A DNA stretch of 64,000 nucleotides from assembly GCA_029207755.1 (NCBI GenBank), contig JARCOQ010000003.1, positions 90,536,646-90,600,645 on the forward strand. The letters are read 5' to 3'. Position numbers and translations under genes: made by a program. Source of the DNA: Chamaea fasciata (Eukaryota > Chordata > Aves > Passeriformes > Sylviidae). Below are positions 1 to 15,000 of this stretch, one piece after another. How positions within the stretch are numbered: position 1 is the stretch's first letter; each line of letters starts with the position of its first letter. The notes under the pieces are model-generated. The model had not been told where the DNA came from. It saw nothing but the letters and a program-made list of their open reading frames with translations, and made no database searches.

Positions 1-3000
1 TGCCCCTTCTGCAGGTACAGCTCGATCCTACTTCTCAATCTACTTCCACAAACTACTGAGTGCTGAGCTTAACCAGGCAACTTTGCAGGCTGGGAGTATT
101 TTAAAGACATTGTCCTAACAACTTCCAAACCCTTCAGTTTAGAAGGAACACCGCTAACATTCACACATTAGGACAGAACTAGTACAGTAATGTATTCACA
201 TTCATTTACTTGCATTACCATGAATTTTATAGACACAGGAGGTGTGTTGACTTCTATTGTGCTCCACAAAGAAAAGGTCTGAACAGAAGCACTTGGACTG
301 GGAGCCATGAGGTACAAAGTAATAGGAAACATTAACAATCGGAGGCAGCAGTTTCAGTATAGCAACCACTCAACTATCTTCAAGAGTTTAGTGGGCCTGA
401 GGACTTTCAGAGAAAATAATTAGGTGGCTATGAGGTGTTCACAATGACTTTTTCAGAGAAGAGAGAGTGCTTCTTGGAAAAAGCGTCAAAAAAACATGTT
501 TGAACATTATGAGGTTGGAAATGGAAAATTACTAAATTGCATCATAAACCGATCAGAGGTAGGGCTTGACCTCTAAATACTGAAAGGGTTATTTTAGAAG
601 TTACTTCATCTGAGCAGTCACAGCACATAGAGTTATGGTGAGTTCCTGGGAATAATCATTTAATTCCACAAGCCATAAACATGGTGAAGCCTCGTTTATT
701 TTGAACTCATGTTGTATTTTCTTACCTGCCCAACGTAATAACCTCTCCTAAAGCTCTTTATGACTTTCTCCTCACCTAGGCTGTACTTCTTCAGCATGTT
801 TCTTCTCATGACCTCTAAATACCATTTAGGTGAAGGGCTCCCTGACAAGGGGCATGTTCTGTCTCTGAGCCTGATACCCACAGTGAGTGGCCCAACCACT
901 GCTGGTGAGCACACACTTCAGCTTTGCCTCATTAAATTTCCTTCCTTATGTAGAGATGGTCTTCAGAAGCTGTGTAGGAAATCCCACAATTCTTCCTCTC
1001 AGATGATCATCCTAATTAAGCAGAAAAAAGAGAAAGGCACTCTTAGTCCATGATTCATCCTATCCCAAAATAGATACCTAAATCAGGTCATTGGAATCAT
1101 GGTTAAACATGCCAGCTGGTCTCCACTACAGTAAGGACAACCAAAGGGATTATCTCAGATGAAGACAGTGGTACTACAGAAGTCTAAACTTAGGTGAAAT
1201 GAATCCTACTGTAATTCTTTTGAGCTCTGTGTCACTTCATGATGTTAAAGAGCCATGGTTGGTTTAAAAGCTTTTAGAGTGGGACAGATGGATGGACACT
1301 GATCACTGAGTCTTCCTTCATCTGAATGTTAGGCTGAAAAATCAAAAAATCTTCCCAAGGAGAAGAGTGAGAAAACAAAAATATATTTGTGCATATTTTC
1401 ACAGAGGAAGATGATACATTTTCAACTACTTTTTTGAGCTCTCTCCATCTACTCAACAGCCCCTGTACATGTGTGAGTTGTTAGAGCAAGGCACCTCAAT
1501 GCTGGTGTCACCACCATCTTCTCACCAGATAAAATCAATGTACATTGACAGCAAGTACTAACAAGTTGCCCTCTTACACAAAGGTGAAATTAGTTCACTT
1601 ACCTTTTTTATTTTTGTAAGCTTTTCCAGGAATTTATATATATTTTTCTAGTCAGAGATAAAGAAAGAAGGTGATGAAAGAAAGAAGATGAAAGAGAAGT
1701 CACACTAGATATATTGGTTCCAACAAGATCAGAATATTTAGTTATTCTGTATTGCAAAACAGAAAAAACAACCATTAACTAGTAAAGGACCTTGAAACTT
1801 TTTCTTGCAATGCCCTCTTTTGAGGACAGCCTGAGTTTCCACATGCCTCTTTCTCCAAGCCTGGAGCTAGCCTGCAAAATTCCTACTATGGGCTAGTGTG
1901 TAGATGCAGAGGTGCTCCACAATGGTTTCTCAATATACAAAGAAGTCAATTTTATGCAACTTCATTGTGAAAAGCCACACTGAACACACAGTTGTACAAT
2001 AAATGCTCATGACTTACCTTGTGAGTGAAATTCTAGAACAGATGGGCTGGGGGCACCTCCCAGCATGTCCTATACACCATTTTATATACTCATCCTAGTT
2101 TGCCACATGCCCATCTCTGCAATTTTTGTGGCTGCCTGGGGAATGCTGTCTGAGGGCTCCTGCTCATGCCTGCTGCTCCAGCACTTCCATCCTGCTTGTG
2201 GCATGCTGTGGCATGGGGCTTGTGCTCATGTGTGCACCATCCCAGCTCAGGGAAGTAAGGATCAGAAAAACGTCACAAAGGCTCACAGAGCTCTGCTGGA
2301 GGTCACTGTCCCTGTCCCCAGGTTAACAGCCACCCCCAGGTTCAGCCATCCCACATAACCTCAACCTGTGAGGAAGCACAAGCTCCCAGAGACCACCCTG
2401 CATCCTCCTTCCTGGTCCCCTGAGAGAGTTCTCTCTCTCCCCTCCAGTTCTGCCTCCTGTGGGCACACATGTCCACGTGGCTGGATGGAAAACCACATCA
2501 CAACCCCGAGCCAGATTACAGCTGTGGTTTTGTTCCCATTGGCTGAGACTTCAACTGGATTAATTCTTTTGTTGTTCACATCAGGCTTGTGCAAATTCAA
2601 GGGAGAGGGTAGGAATGAGCAGGAGGGAGGCAGCACTATATATTTTTAGCACCAATTCTGGCAAATGTTAGCTTAAAAATACAATTCCTATCCCTGAATC
2701 AACTTCTCAACAGAGCAATTCTTTTCAGCCTTCTCTCCATGAATGTGGAGGGCACATCTGCTCCTGCAGCTGGGCCACAAAAGTCACACAGCCCACAAAG
2801 AGCAGCGGTTGTTAGAACTGGAATGCAAACTGAAAGTGCCAGGAGAGGAGGCTCTGAAAGCGTTCACTTCACACAAGTGACCAGGTTTGTGAAAAGCTGA
2901 ACGAAGCAGTCAGCTGCCTGCATTGCATGGGAGCCTCGTGGCAACCCTCAGGACACAGGATATAGAGCTTTTTGTGCTATTATTTTAATTATGTTTTAAT

Positions 3001-6000
3001 TTAGCAGTGACTAAGCAACTTGACAAACTCTTGTTCTCCCTCTGCAAAAAGAATTAGTAGGTTTGAGGTGCATCAGTCCGTGACACGTGTGATGCTGCTC
3101 ATTGACACAAGCAAGAGAGACCCAGACAAGGTGCTTTGGCTCCAGGAGGGCTCCTGAACCCTGTGCAGGTGAACTTACGGAAAATATTGCTGCTGCTGCT
3201 GCACAGTGACCTCCCCACAAATACTTTGAGGCTGCCTCCTCTCTCTGTGCATCCCCCTTCTCCCCATAACTTTGAAGTGCAATTAAAAAGAAAGTCATCT
3301 GAGTTTAATTCCTGAAACTACTTTTTCTCCTGAAACTCCTCTGCAAGCTGTGCACTGGGGAGTACCAAAATTGTTTACATCTGCATGTTGCAATTGAAGT
3401 TTTGGAAATAATTGATAGTGCCAAAGATTGAAATAAACCAACTCACTAGCCAGAAGAGAAAATACTTCTTGCCATAATTAACTCTTTTTATGTTTTAGTA
3501 TGTTTCCTACCAAGTTTTGGTAGGAAAGTGGCAGAGTTGATGGCAAACTTGATCTGTCAATCCAAATGAGGAATTAAAGTAATTTAGGAATAACAGGTGC
3601 CACCAGGAAAACAAGCAAGAGGACTTAAAAATAATTATGGCTAAATGTATTCATTTTTTGCATTCCAGAAGGCTCCCTTTGGTCTTTCCTGAAGATAATA
3701 AGTTAACATTATGATGAAATATTGGCCTGCTGTTCAAAGTTCTCACCTGAGATTAAATTATAAGCTACAGATGCTGAGTCACTGGTCTTTTTTATTAGCT
3801 CAGATAAATTACATGACATCACAACAAGGATACAGACCAGCCAAATTTTTCCAAAGATAAGAAATGGATCAATTTTCTCTGGAAGAAGAATTCCTTATCT
3901 TTCTGGCTTCATTTGGTGATACATCACCAGAATGATGTATCAACCAAAATAAATTGATAAAAAGGATTCATTCATTTATTTTCTTACAGAATATTTGATC
4001 CTTTTAGATGATTTCAAATAGCATCATATTGGGTCAGAAATTCCTGACTACCAAGGAATTGGAAACCTGATTTTCACAGCACTGCTGCCACATATTCATG
4101 TAACTTACCATGGAAAACACCCCATACTGATTGTATATAACCACAGTATGGCCAAACAACAATACAAAGAAACATGTCCATAAATTTTAATTGTTTTCAA
4201 CTCCAAGAAACCTAAGATCTGAGCAGAGAGCAGAGATTTTAGGGGAGCATGAGAACAACTATTTAGTTCAGATGGAATTGTTCAGATTGACAGAGGGAGC
4301 AGAGAATGTGGTCAGTATTTTCTAAAATGCAGCATCTTATGGGTTTGTTATAAAATAGTGGTGTTAAACTTTCAGAAACAAAGACCCTAGTGATGGGCCA
4401 CTAATTAAAGTACAGCTTGATCCAGGGGAGCTCCTCTATTTGTGCTTGCTGAAAAGCAACTAAATATTTTTGTGTATTTTTGGCAATTACATTTACTTTT
4501 GGTACCATCCCCACAAATAGCAATGTTACATTTCAAAGTTCAAGTTTCTACTTTTAGATCTCTTAGTATTTCAAAAGGATGAAAGTACTTAAGATAAACT
4601 ACATCCTTAGTGCAGTAAATAAAATATTTCCCCATCAACTAGGACAATTTTTATCTTCTGATTCCTCTCTCCGGTTTAATTCTATTTTGGATTCTGCTGC
4701 TGAGCAGCTCTAGGTCTTGAAGAAGTTGGTGTGCAAGTGGGACAGCTTAACAAATGCACAAATCTGAAATGCAGAAACTCTCTTCCTTCACAAGTACAAT
4801 ATGCTACTGAATAGCAGCTACTGTCTTTGTTTTACAGTGGGCAAAATTATGTCCTGTTTCTTAAGGAATGATGAAATCAGGACAGAAATGAATAATTTAG
4901 TGTTTTCTGATTGATACCATATACAAATCCAGCATCAGTGTTTACAGGAAAAAGTGTCCAGTGGTTCTCACCTGAAGTTCTTCATTAGACTTTACAAGAC
5001 TTCCATACAGCTGAAAATTTTCTCTCTTGGTATCACCAGAAGTGATACCATCATTACAAAATGTTGACAAAAATAGTTGTCATTAGTAAGAACAAGAAAA
5101 GACATAAAACACACCTTCTTTATGGAGGAATTCAGTCACTGTTGAGAACATGACCAGGTGGGAAACATGCTGTTTCCTAGGTTAACAAGACTACAATTGT
5201 TCCGTTGGGAAGCTCTTTGGTAACTATGAATTTGATGAAGAATTTCCCACTTGGAAAGGTGAGGATTGCACGATATGAAAAAACTCCTCAAATTCCAAGG
5301 ACACGACAAACATGGGTTGGAAGTGCTGAGGGGGCCTTGTTCCTCCAGTCTGTGGAGGTTCATGAACCAAGCAGGGACTGACAAATGTGCCATCCCCACA
5401 CAGCAACACTGCAGCTGCTCTGCCTGGGCCAGCCTTATGCTCTTGTCAAGGCTCCAAGGCAAGGATCAGCACACAGAGCCAATGGATCAGCACAAGATAC
5501 ACACCTATCGCGAAGGAATTATGAAAAGCAAATACCAGACAGTTCTGTGCTCAGTTCATCTCAGCTTCTTCTGGATCTGGGAATAAGCAAGTTTCATTTA
5601 TCAGCATATAATGTGTTAAAGGCAAGGAGAACACAGATGTCTTAGCATCCTTTTGGCACTGACTCCATGGGAAAGGCAGCCTGTCTCTGAGTGCAGTTCA
5701 AAGGACAGAGGATGTGTTATGAATCAAAAGCATCCTAACTTGCTGAGGAATGCATAAATGACAACATGAGTATTGTATATACATAAGAGGCCTGCATTTT
5801 CACCTTCTCAGTTTTGTGAAACTGTGAGGTTATTCACACACACCACCCTAGCAAAAATGGCCCTGCACTGAAAGAAAATTGTTACTGCAAAGTCAATCCC
5901 TTTAATGACATGAAATGCCAGAATTAAGCTTGCCTTTAATGTGACATCCTGTTGTATACATATTATTATATACTCTTTTAATGACACAACTGCATCGTGC

Positions 6001-9000
6001 TTCTTTTCAGAGATCCCTACTTCATTCAGTACACAGAAATAGAAGAGATTTCTTTATGAGATTCTAGGTAAGATTTTTATTAGCACTGATCTTCTTCACC
6101 CTCTTTTGTTTACTGAACTCACTCCCAGTGCAGCCCTGAATAGGAAATAAAAAATGTAATATTTTATTTAATTATTCTCAAAGTTCAACTCAACTGCAGC
6201 TGAGTTCTATGACTCAGTAATCCAAGACAGTAAACTAAAAGATGCAGACTAAACAAGCTGTGAAAATGTAGTTTTCATGTCTTGTGTCCTCAGGCTGTGT
6301 GAGACAGCCATGTCCAGCTGCATTTACTGTGGCAGTGTTCTTATCCTCGTTGAAAGTTCTCCACTCAGCCCTAAAAGCTGACATTTCAGACAGCACCATA
6401 TTTCAGCTCAACCCCAGAAAATACACATTTTTTACTCTCACTGGGCACAGTTACACCAATGTCCTCAGGCTGACTGACTGTAGGATATGTTTGCACAGTA
6501 CAGACAGCGGAGAATACCTGAAGGTACCATAGGGAAATACGGAGTTGAAAGCTTGAAATTCCCTCTGATCTATGCCAGGACAGACCACTGTACTCAATGC
6601 CCACATGCACAGACAAAGAAGAAAAGAACTCCTTTCTTCAAAGGAAATGTGTCCACCTGAAGGACATATTTTTCCTTGAGTTTTGATTAATCTGTCTACT
6701 TGAAGGTGGACCATTCCTCCAGTTTTCCAGGAGACAAAAAAATGACAGATGCATTTGTGCAACCAGAAGCGCTGGGCTGAGAGCTGCCTGTAAAGCAGTG
6801 GCAACTGCAACATGGGAACCTTGCCCTTCAGGCTGCCAAGAGGTCTAATATGCTATGCCAAAGAAAAAAAAGCAGCACAAATAGCCCATTTGTTAAAAAA
6901 GAAGTGGAAACCATAATCCATTTAAAGGTTTCAGAGGAGAATATGTTAAGGAAAACCAGCAAGTACATTCTCTGTGTGATTGACTCTTTCACCCATGACT
7001 TCTAAACACACCAGCTCTAGGGGAACTTGCAGGAAAGATGCAGGTTTTCACATGTCGATGCCCTCTTGAGTGCCTGGCATATCCCACTGTGTTGGCTGGT
7101 CAAACCAACACACCCATCCAGCCTCCAACCACCAAGGCAGAGGGCAAGGAGGTTCAGTAAGTCCTGTGTTGTATCTTCAACCCTGTGTGGATGTCCTGGC
7201 CACACTCTGCAGTTTATCTCCAGGCATCTGCCTTACTCCCCAATGCGCATGGCTGTCCATGTTTTGGCATTGATTACCCTTGTGCTGCTGTGCAACTGAT
7301 GCTCCAACGTTCCTGCCACTGCACCTGCCCAGCCAAAGCAGGGTGCCAGAGGCAACAGTGAGTCATTGCTATGTTCACCCCAAGACACTGTTGCGTGAGG
7401 AAGACAGGTTCTTGCTGTGTTTTGTTTATAACAGGGCTGAAGTTGTACTTCCCACAGAGCTTAAAAAGTGAAAAAAGAAAGCCTCAGATGACATTTCAAG
7501 GGAGGATAGCTTGGGAGGTGCCTTTTCTTTAAAACTAACCTCAGTAGAAGAATGAGGATATAATCAGATAAGTGTCAAAATGAATGATGAATCCACACAT
7601 CAGATAACTGACCCAGTTTTAAAAGAATATCATACTTTATTATTTTAGATTGAAAAACAGGACGGTTCAAAACTTAAGGGATTAAAACTGCCCCAACTGC
7701 AGCCAATGGAAATATTGCCTTTCACTTCAACAAAAACAGAAAATGTCTTCAGTTAATCTGAAGAAAAAACTTTGAAATGCTGGAGTGATTACTAGTTGCT
7801 GCCAACCATTAACTTTCCTCCTTTTCCTCCAACTGAATTATGCTAAATCTTTCATGGGCAGTACATTTCATTGCCATTTCCTTATTTGCTGTCTTGCTTT
7901 TCTACAGATTTTTGAGAGGAAGATGAAAAGCTGACCTGTTTCCAGAATTTATGATAGGGGGGAAAAAGCAGCTAAAAAAATGAGGGGAAAAAAAGACAGA
8001 GAGAGAGAAAGAGGAGAAAGAAAGCCTACCTTAGTCCCATGGAACTGGCAAGAGAGATTGTTATCTCCTGGAGAGAGCTGAGGGTCAAGCTTACAAAATA
8101 TGCCCCTACTATTGACCATCTTCCCTCAGAGCAAAGCCTTGTTGCTGGTGTCTCACTGATCTGTCATACTGCAGTCCCAGCTTTATTCACTTATACCCAT
8201 GCTGTGAAAGACAAAACCATAATGACAAACAAAGATAACATGTATATGCAGGATGATGCTGGACTGTGCATGAATAGAATTTGGCTATTTGTTATTCAGG
8301 AGCAGTGGCACTTTACCACAAAGAACATAAACCAGATTTCCATTGCTATAAAGCTCTTGATTAGTTTTTCTTCTCTTCCTTTCCCTAGACCCAGATCCAG
8401 TCACATCCTTTACATTAGCTTTGTGCTCATCAGTACATTCATGCTTTGAGTCAACTCTATATGCTATCACAAATGATTCACCTTTTTTCCAGTTTAATAT
8501 TCTTCTCAATTCCAGTAATTAGAATTGGCTTGGTGCAGGGTCAGAAAACACAAGCCAGTGCATGTAAGGAGAGGTAGGCCAAGACAGGAGGACAGAGAGA
8601 AGGGCACAGAACCTCTTTATGTGGAAATGAGCTGTTAGACAATGTCAAGCCCAAACGTGTAACTTTACAAAACTGTGCAGCTTTTCTGCAGTCACTTTAA
8701 TTGTTATGTGTCCTGCAGGCTTCTCCTAATAGCCATCTGCAGCCCGACAGTAATGATACAGCCAGGCTCAAAGGCTGAGCAGTAATGTGATAAGGTGAAC
8801 ATAAAGAACTCCAAGAGAAAGCTACCTTTTCAATATTTTTAGAGGCCTAAAATGTTGAGTAGTGTTTACTGAGGTGTTTCCAAAGCACTTAGCCATCCCT
8901 TGAGAGCTGCACATGTCTGTTTAATTGTAGCATCTTTGTCTTTGAGAATCTATCCCTTACCTCTGAACAACCTCCTGGGTCATTTAGAACTGCATCTTTC

Positions 9001-12000
9001 TTTCTGTAACAAAGGTTGAGAAACAAGTGTGGTAACATCACCAAAGACCCTGCAGCCCATGATCTATAGCTACTTCCAACAGTGGTGTTTATGCAGTGTG
9101 TGGAAGCAGCAGTGACACAGCAGCAGGGAGCTGTTCCCTCACATAACTCAGTTTCTCACTGGGAAAAAGCAGATCTATTCAGCTTATATTCCACTCATTT
9201 CTCAGTACCTGAAGCTCCATCCAGAAACAGAAGCTGACAAAGAAAGATAAAAATGAAATGTAAAATTATTCAAATACCTGAACTACTCAGTGGAAGGCCA
9301 ATGTCATCTTTCTTGATATAGCCGGTCTGTTTGCAAAATGGCCGTTCAGCCTCATTAGCATTTTTGCTGAGCTAGCTTACAGCATGTTTTACTTGAGATG
9401 CCTGGAACATGTTTAGGCTTATTAATAAATTCAATCTTTTCTTACATATAGTAATTCACGAGTTTCTACTTGGGATTTTGGACAACCCTTTCATGATATA
9501 GTCAAAGCCTTTTCCTTGGTGGAGTGCCATAGAATTACACAGCTCTTATGAAAAAGAAGATTAAAGTAGACTGGAGTCATGAGAAATTTGAGAATAACAA
9601 AGGTTTCTCAGGGGGTGATCCATATGACCAAAACCTGCACGCATACATACACTAAAAGGGAGGTTTATAACCAGCATTAGACTGAATTATTTAAGCATGG
9701 AATCTTTTGGCTCTATCTGCTGTTCTTCCTTCTTGCTCTGCTGCTGTATGCCCCCAACAGCCTGCACTGAGGGAACCTTGCAGCCTTCTCTGTCTCTTTG
9801 TACCAAGCATGGTTCTGTGCAGGGCACAAACCCAACAATGCTGCCTTGGTGCTGCTACCAACAGCTGTGGCTTTGGAAAGAACCAGCTGACAACAGCTAA
9901 TCCAACAGGCAAAACCTGGGAATCCTCGTGTCAGTGCTACAGAGCGTGGGAGAGCTGCAGGTTTGGCAGGCACATGGTTGCTCTTTTACACAACTGTGCA
10001 AAGTACAGTTCTTGTGATAAAACATTACAGTTCATGATGGCTTATCTGGGGCAAGGGTTACCTTTCCCTGAGTCTTATCTTGGTGCCTGATGCATTCTTT
10101 GGCAGAAATGTGAATTTGGACAAAGATTAAAGAAGCTACGGATGTGAAACACTGGGTTACCACATGGAGGCTGTATTGCTGTTACTGGCAGTATTAGGAG
10201 AGGTTAGCAATGTGAGGCATATAATCATTTACAGGCCTAGGAGAGAAACCAGGCAGTTATTTTCTATAAACCTCAAATACTAAAACAATGGAGCTTTGGG
10301 GAATTTGGTAATGCAAAGCACGGTTTGGGTTCCAACTCTTACCTCATCTGCTCAGGTTTAACTGTTGCTTCATAAGTGAAGTAAAAATCTTCCTGAATGC
10401 ACATATATTATTATTACGCATATATATATTGGAGAGCTTGAGCTGAAACAGGGGATATAGGCAACTGAAATGTGAACCTTGTGCAAAGCAAGGTTAGAAA
10501 TACACTTGAGATATATATATGTACACTTGAAGGTGTATCACTATTTTTAAAGCTTTTAACATATATTTCTTATTTTGTCATCACAGGTTTAGTATCAGCT
10601 GGTGAATGCCCAGGAGAATATGGTTTGTCAGCCCTTCCAAGGCAACAAGTCTAAGAAGAGGTGAGGACACAGTACACACTTCATCTACCTGCTCCTCCAA
10701 CCTTCTGCACAGGGAAATAGGTAGATCACCATCCGTCTCTCAGCCTGACATCAGGGGTTTGCCAGGAAATACACAGCTCAGACCAACACATCCCTCAGCA
10801 GTTCTGGCCTTTGCAATAGTCTGCTTTGACCCAGAGCTCTCCCCTCCATGTCGCAGTCACTGCTGTTTTTGTATTAAATGCCTTTCAGGGTTGCAGCCCA
10901 GCAATGATGCTGTTTCATGAGTGCTGCCATGGGGCAGGGATGCCACTAACCAGTTCCTGGCTCCTGTTAGCTACATAGATGAAAGCAGTCAGATGAGAGA
11001 GCAGGACAAGAACCATATCTAACAAACCACTGGCCAGTTCACTGCCTGGGGGTCCCTGCTGGAAGGGGGGGGCACAGCACTGGGGCACAGCATGGAGGGA
11101 AGCTGTGCACCTGCCTGCAAAGCTCTCTGCAACCCACAGGCTGCCTCTCCTTGCAGGCAGGTTTGTCACTCTCCACTGCCAGCATGCCTGGCAGGCTGTC
11201 ACTACTGTTTGTTATGCAGTAATTCCATGGCAGGCATTATGGGAAACTGACGGCCTTACTCAAAGAGAACTGCATCAACCCTTAGAGCTGGGGGCCTAAA
11301 GGTAAGGAAGGTAAGCAATAATTATTTCAGGTATTTAAATTAAGCCTTCTGTATCCCTCACAAAGCAGCCTGACATCTCTGCTCCTCTGCTTGTCTACCT
11401 GTACACAAAAGCACTTGTGAGTTCCTGGGCGGTGCTATAAATAACAGCAACATATTACAAAGCGCTGTAACTCTAAGTACTGGGCCAACTTTTAAAATTG
11501 TATCAATTAGTCCACCTGAAGAAATTTAAGAAGAGGTATTTTCAGTATCATGTTTGATTTCTCTTTGAAATGGAGTCTCCAAAACATTTGTAACTTGCCT
11601 TTGGAAGAGAGAGCCTGAGAAGTACTGATCTGGTGGAAATACCTAGGAATTAGGTATGAATGGTGTTAACAAGTAACCTTCAAAGAGTATGTCATAGCAA
11701 ATACTGAGTTTCTCTCTAAATGCTCTCTTTTTCCAAGGTTTCCTCTTACTGTTTTGATTTGGCACTCATCTGTCTAAATTCTTTTAAAAAAATCACCAAC
11801 CAACCAATTTCATTCATAGAGACAAGGGGAATGCATTTCCAATAATTTTCAAGTTTTCAATAGAACTTAAATACTCCACATAAATCAAATATGCAATACG
11901 AAGTCGAAGAAATGAAAATACTTTGTAATTAAAGACAATGGCCCTTTAAAATACAAGATGATAATTCCCATTTGGTTCATTGTGACCTGACCAAAAGCTC

Positions 12001-15000
12001 ACATGATGAGCAGTCTTGTAAATATTGACTACTCCCACCAGGAACTGTAACTTATACTGCAGCAACAATATTGAAGGATGAAAGGAGACAGAACTACAAC
12101 ACACAAGGTGCCAGGCAATGAACAAATACATGAAGGGGGAAAAACAGGTCCTGTCTTGGGACATTTCTGGTATTTCCAGATTTGCAGATTTAATACTGTG
12201 GTAGTTTAGTATCTTGAGCTAGACCTGACCTGAAGGAATGTGAGTATGGAAGAATCAAATTCATATTTGGTATCTACACAGCTCTCAGATGTGTTTTCTC
12301 TGGCAGGGAGACTTCACTGCATTAAGGCACATCAAACTGCTTTCAGGATGGGAAAAGCTTGTGGTTCTAGGTTGCTGCCTGGCAGAGGAATTGCCTCCAA
12401 GTGAGACTACTGAGCTCAGGCCCACCCCAAGGCAGGAGCACAAGACAGTACACAGCCCCTCTGCCTTTCAGTGGCCGAGGGTGTACCTGGCAGTGCAGCT
12501 CACTGGCTCTGCTTTTATTTCCCACCCTGTAAAAAACTGATGACTGAAAACTGATATTAAAATAGATATTAAAGCTGCTACTAATGCATCTTACTTAGGA
12601 ATTCTACTACTTTTTTTTCACTAAGGATGAGTACTTTATTCTTAGCTGCTAAACTTTATGTAAAAAATACGCTACAGCTTGAGTGTGGCAAGAAAGATGA
12701 GACAGTTACTAAAGAGAAAAATATAAATTATTTATTCCGCTTTTTAACTAACTTTTGAATGCTCCAGCCCACATCCAACTACTACTTGTGGGTTTTGGAT
12801 TCCCTTCAGGAGATGCTGATGATGGAATTAGGACTTTTTGGTGTACTGTCCTTCAAGAGGATACATGGGTGTAAAAGAAGTGCACACACTTACACTCCTG
12901 CCTGTGGTGGGAATTCAAGTAACCAAGGAACACAGTTGCTTTGTTAAGATGCACACTCTGAATTCAGGCTTTTGTAAAGCTTAATCATCAACAGAGTCTT
13001 TGGAAGGACTTTGCACTCAGCCACTATTTTTCTTATGTCTAAAGAAGAATGTCATTGCTTCTGATACTCACAATGCATGAAGTGATGCCTTAAAGACAAC
13101 AACTCGGCATGCAGAGAGGATGAGAAGGTAGCCTTCAGCTTTGCTACTGAGCACCTGGCATTCTTTTATTTTATATTACAAAGTTATCTATTAAGAAAAA
13201 AACCCCAGAGGTCAGCCTATGGAAAAGAATATAAAGATAATCCTATAATAAAGGGTCTTCATCTTAGAAGATGCTGGGAAGAAAATAAACCAGAAAATAA
13301 TTTCGTAGTTCTTGCTTTCTTTGGAATATCTTGTGGACATCCTCAAAGAGCCTCTTTAGAACAGATTTGGACACAGTGACAGCTGAATTAGTAGGAGAGT
13401 GCACTTCCAAAGGAACTGGTAGTGCTGGAGAAACAAGTGAACAGGATGCAATGGGCATCAGTCACCATGCCAGACCACTCTGAGAGGGAGCAGCTCAGCA
13501 ATGTGCACACAGAATAATTCACACACTACAACTGCTATTACTGCCAGTAGCATTCATGGCATGATTAGATATGTCCAAGTCAGCCAAGGCACCATAATCA
13601 TGTCCTCTCCAGACACAACAAAAGAATATGTGGGCTACTCAGAAATGAGAAATTCAAGTTCCTTGCAAAAGGAACATGCTAACACAGACCAAAGTAGTTA
13701 AACAATGTGATTATATTCACTTTTTAAATTTTTAAATAAATGCACAAAACTTTATAGACTGAAATGCACAATTCATCCTCACTGAAGTAAAAAACTCCAA
13801 CCCTCAAAACCAACGGTTATCAATAAAAATTCACCAAAAAGCATCCCAGAAATGCACCATTTAGACTCATGACATAACTTAATGCTACTACAGTCATTTC
13901 TACATCAGGCAACAGCAAGAAATACTACTGACAAGCCACAACAGTGTCTCTCATACACTAATTGAGAAGTTTGCTTAGAGAGGAATAAGCATTATTAGTT
14001 AGACCAGATTAAGTCCCCATTAGTCATATTCCTCAATGCAGAGCAGGAAGACTTTACTGGAAGACATATCAGAAGATTCTTCACTTGAATCTTTTCAGTG
14101 TCCTGACTTCCTTCTCCCCCTAGACAGATCCAAGTTGCTAGTCAGCAAGACTTTCTGCATTAAGAAATAATTGACCGAGCACAGATCTCTCTAGTGCCTC
14201 AGGAAATGTCTGGAGGCCTCCTCACTCAAAAGGAAGCAGTTTCTGCATCTGCTGCTCACCTGAGTCAATTATACCGGACACAAGTGCATATCATAAATTA
14301 TAAACCTGGAAGCATAAAAATTTGATTTAAAAAAACCCAAACATTTATTTTCTACCAAACCATTTTCTACCACACCATTTCAAAACTTTGGAAGTGGATT
14401 GTTTCATTTGAAGTCTTTTCATTTTACTCCGAGAATAACACAGTATGCAGCAATGCCAGCTCAACAATCACCTTGAACAAAGCTGCTTTAAAATTGTTTT
14501 GCAGATGATTCATGAAGTAAAACAAATCTTTCTTTCTTCCTTTCTTCCTTCTAATAACAGCCTCATCACAAGATGTTTGCTCATTACTTATTACTTTTAA
14601 TGACAGCCAGTAAAAGAAAGGATTCTGTAGGAGTGGCCTCACCTATGAGTCTACATATCTTTCATCTCTCCCAGCGGGTATATTCTCAAAGAGCCAAGCT
14701 ACTCTATTTAGATTTAGTGGCAGCTGATTTGAATAGCTTTGCAGCTACACAAAACACCAAGTGAGTTATCCTCTGTGGAGAAAGGCAGGAACATGTCAAA
14801 CAGCTCCTTGCTGTGCAGGCTGCAAGTCACATATTCTCCTCCGATCAACCTACTAAATTAGAGGTACATCAACATTTTCTCTCAATGATTTCCTTTGGAC
14901 TGTTCAGAATAAGTAGTTAAGCCATGGGGCTGGGAATATGGGTACAGAGTAAACTAATAACATCATACACCGCCTGTATGTTCAGAGAAGCTTTTTTCAT

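Noticed and set aside
3187..3201. Short TGC triplet repeat
   Set aside because: Only about four to five units, below what is worth calling a microsatellite.
8039..8449. 136-codon plus-strand ORF in the 5' flank
   Set aside because: No domain, motif, splice context or codon bias; expected by chance in 17 kb of noncoding DNA.
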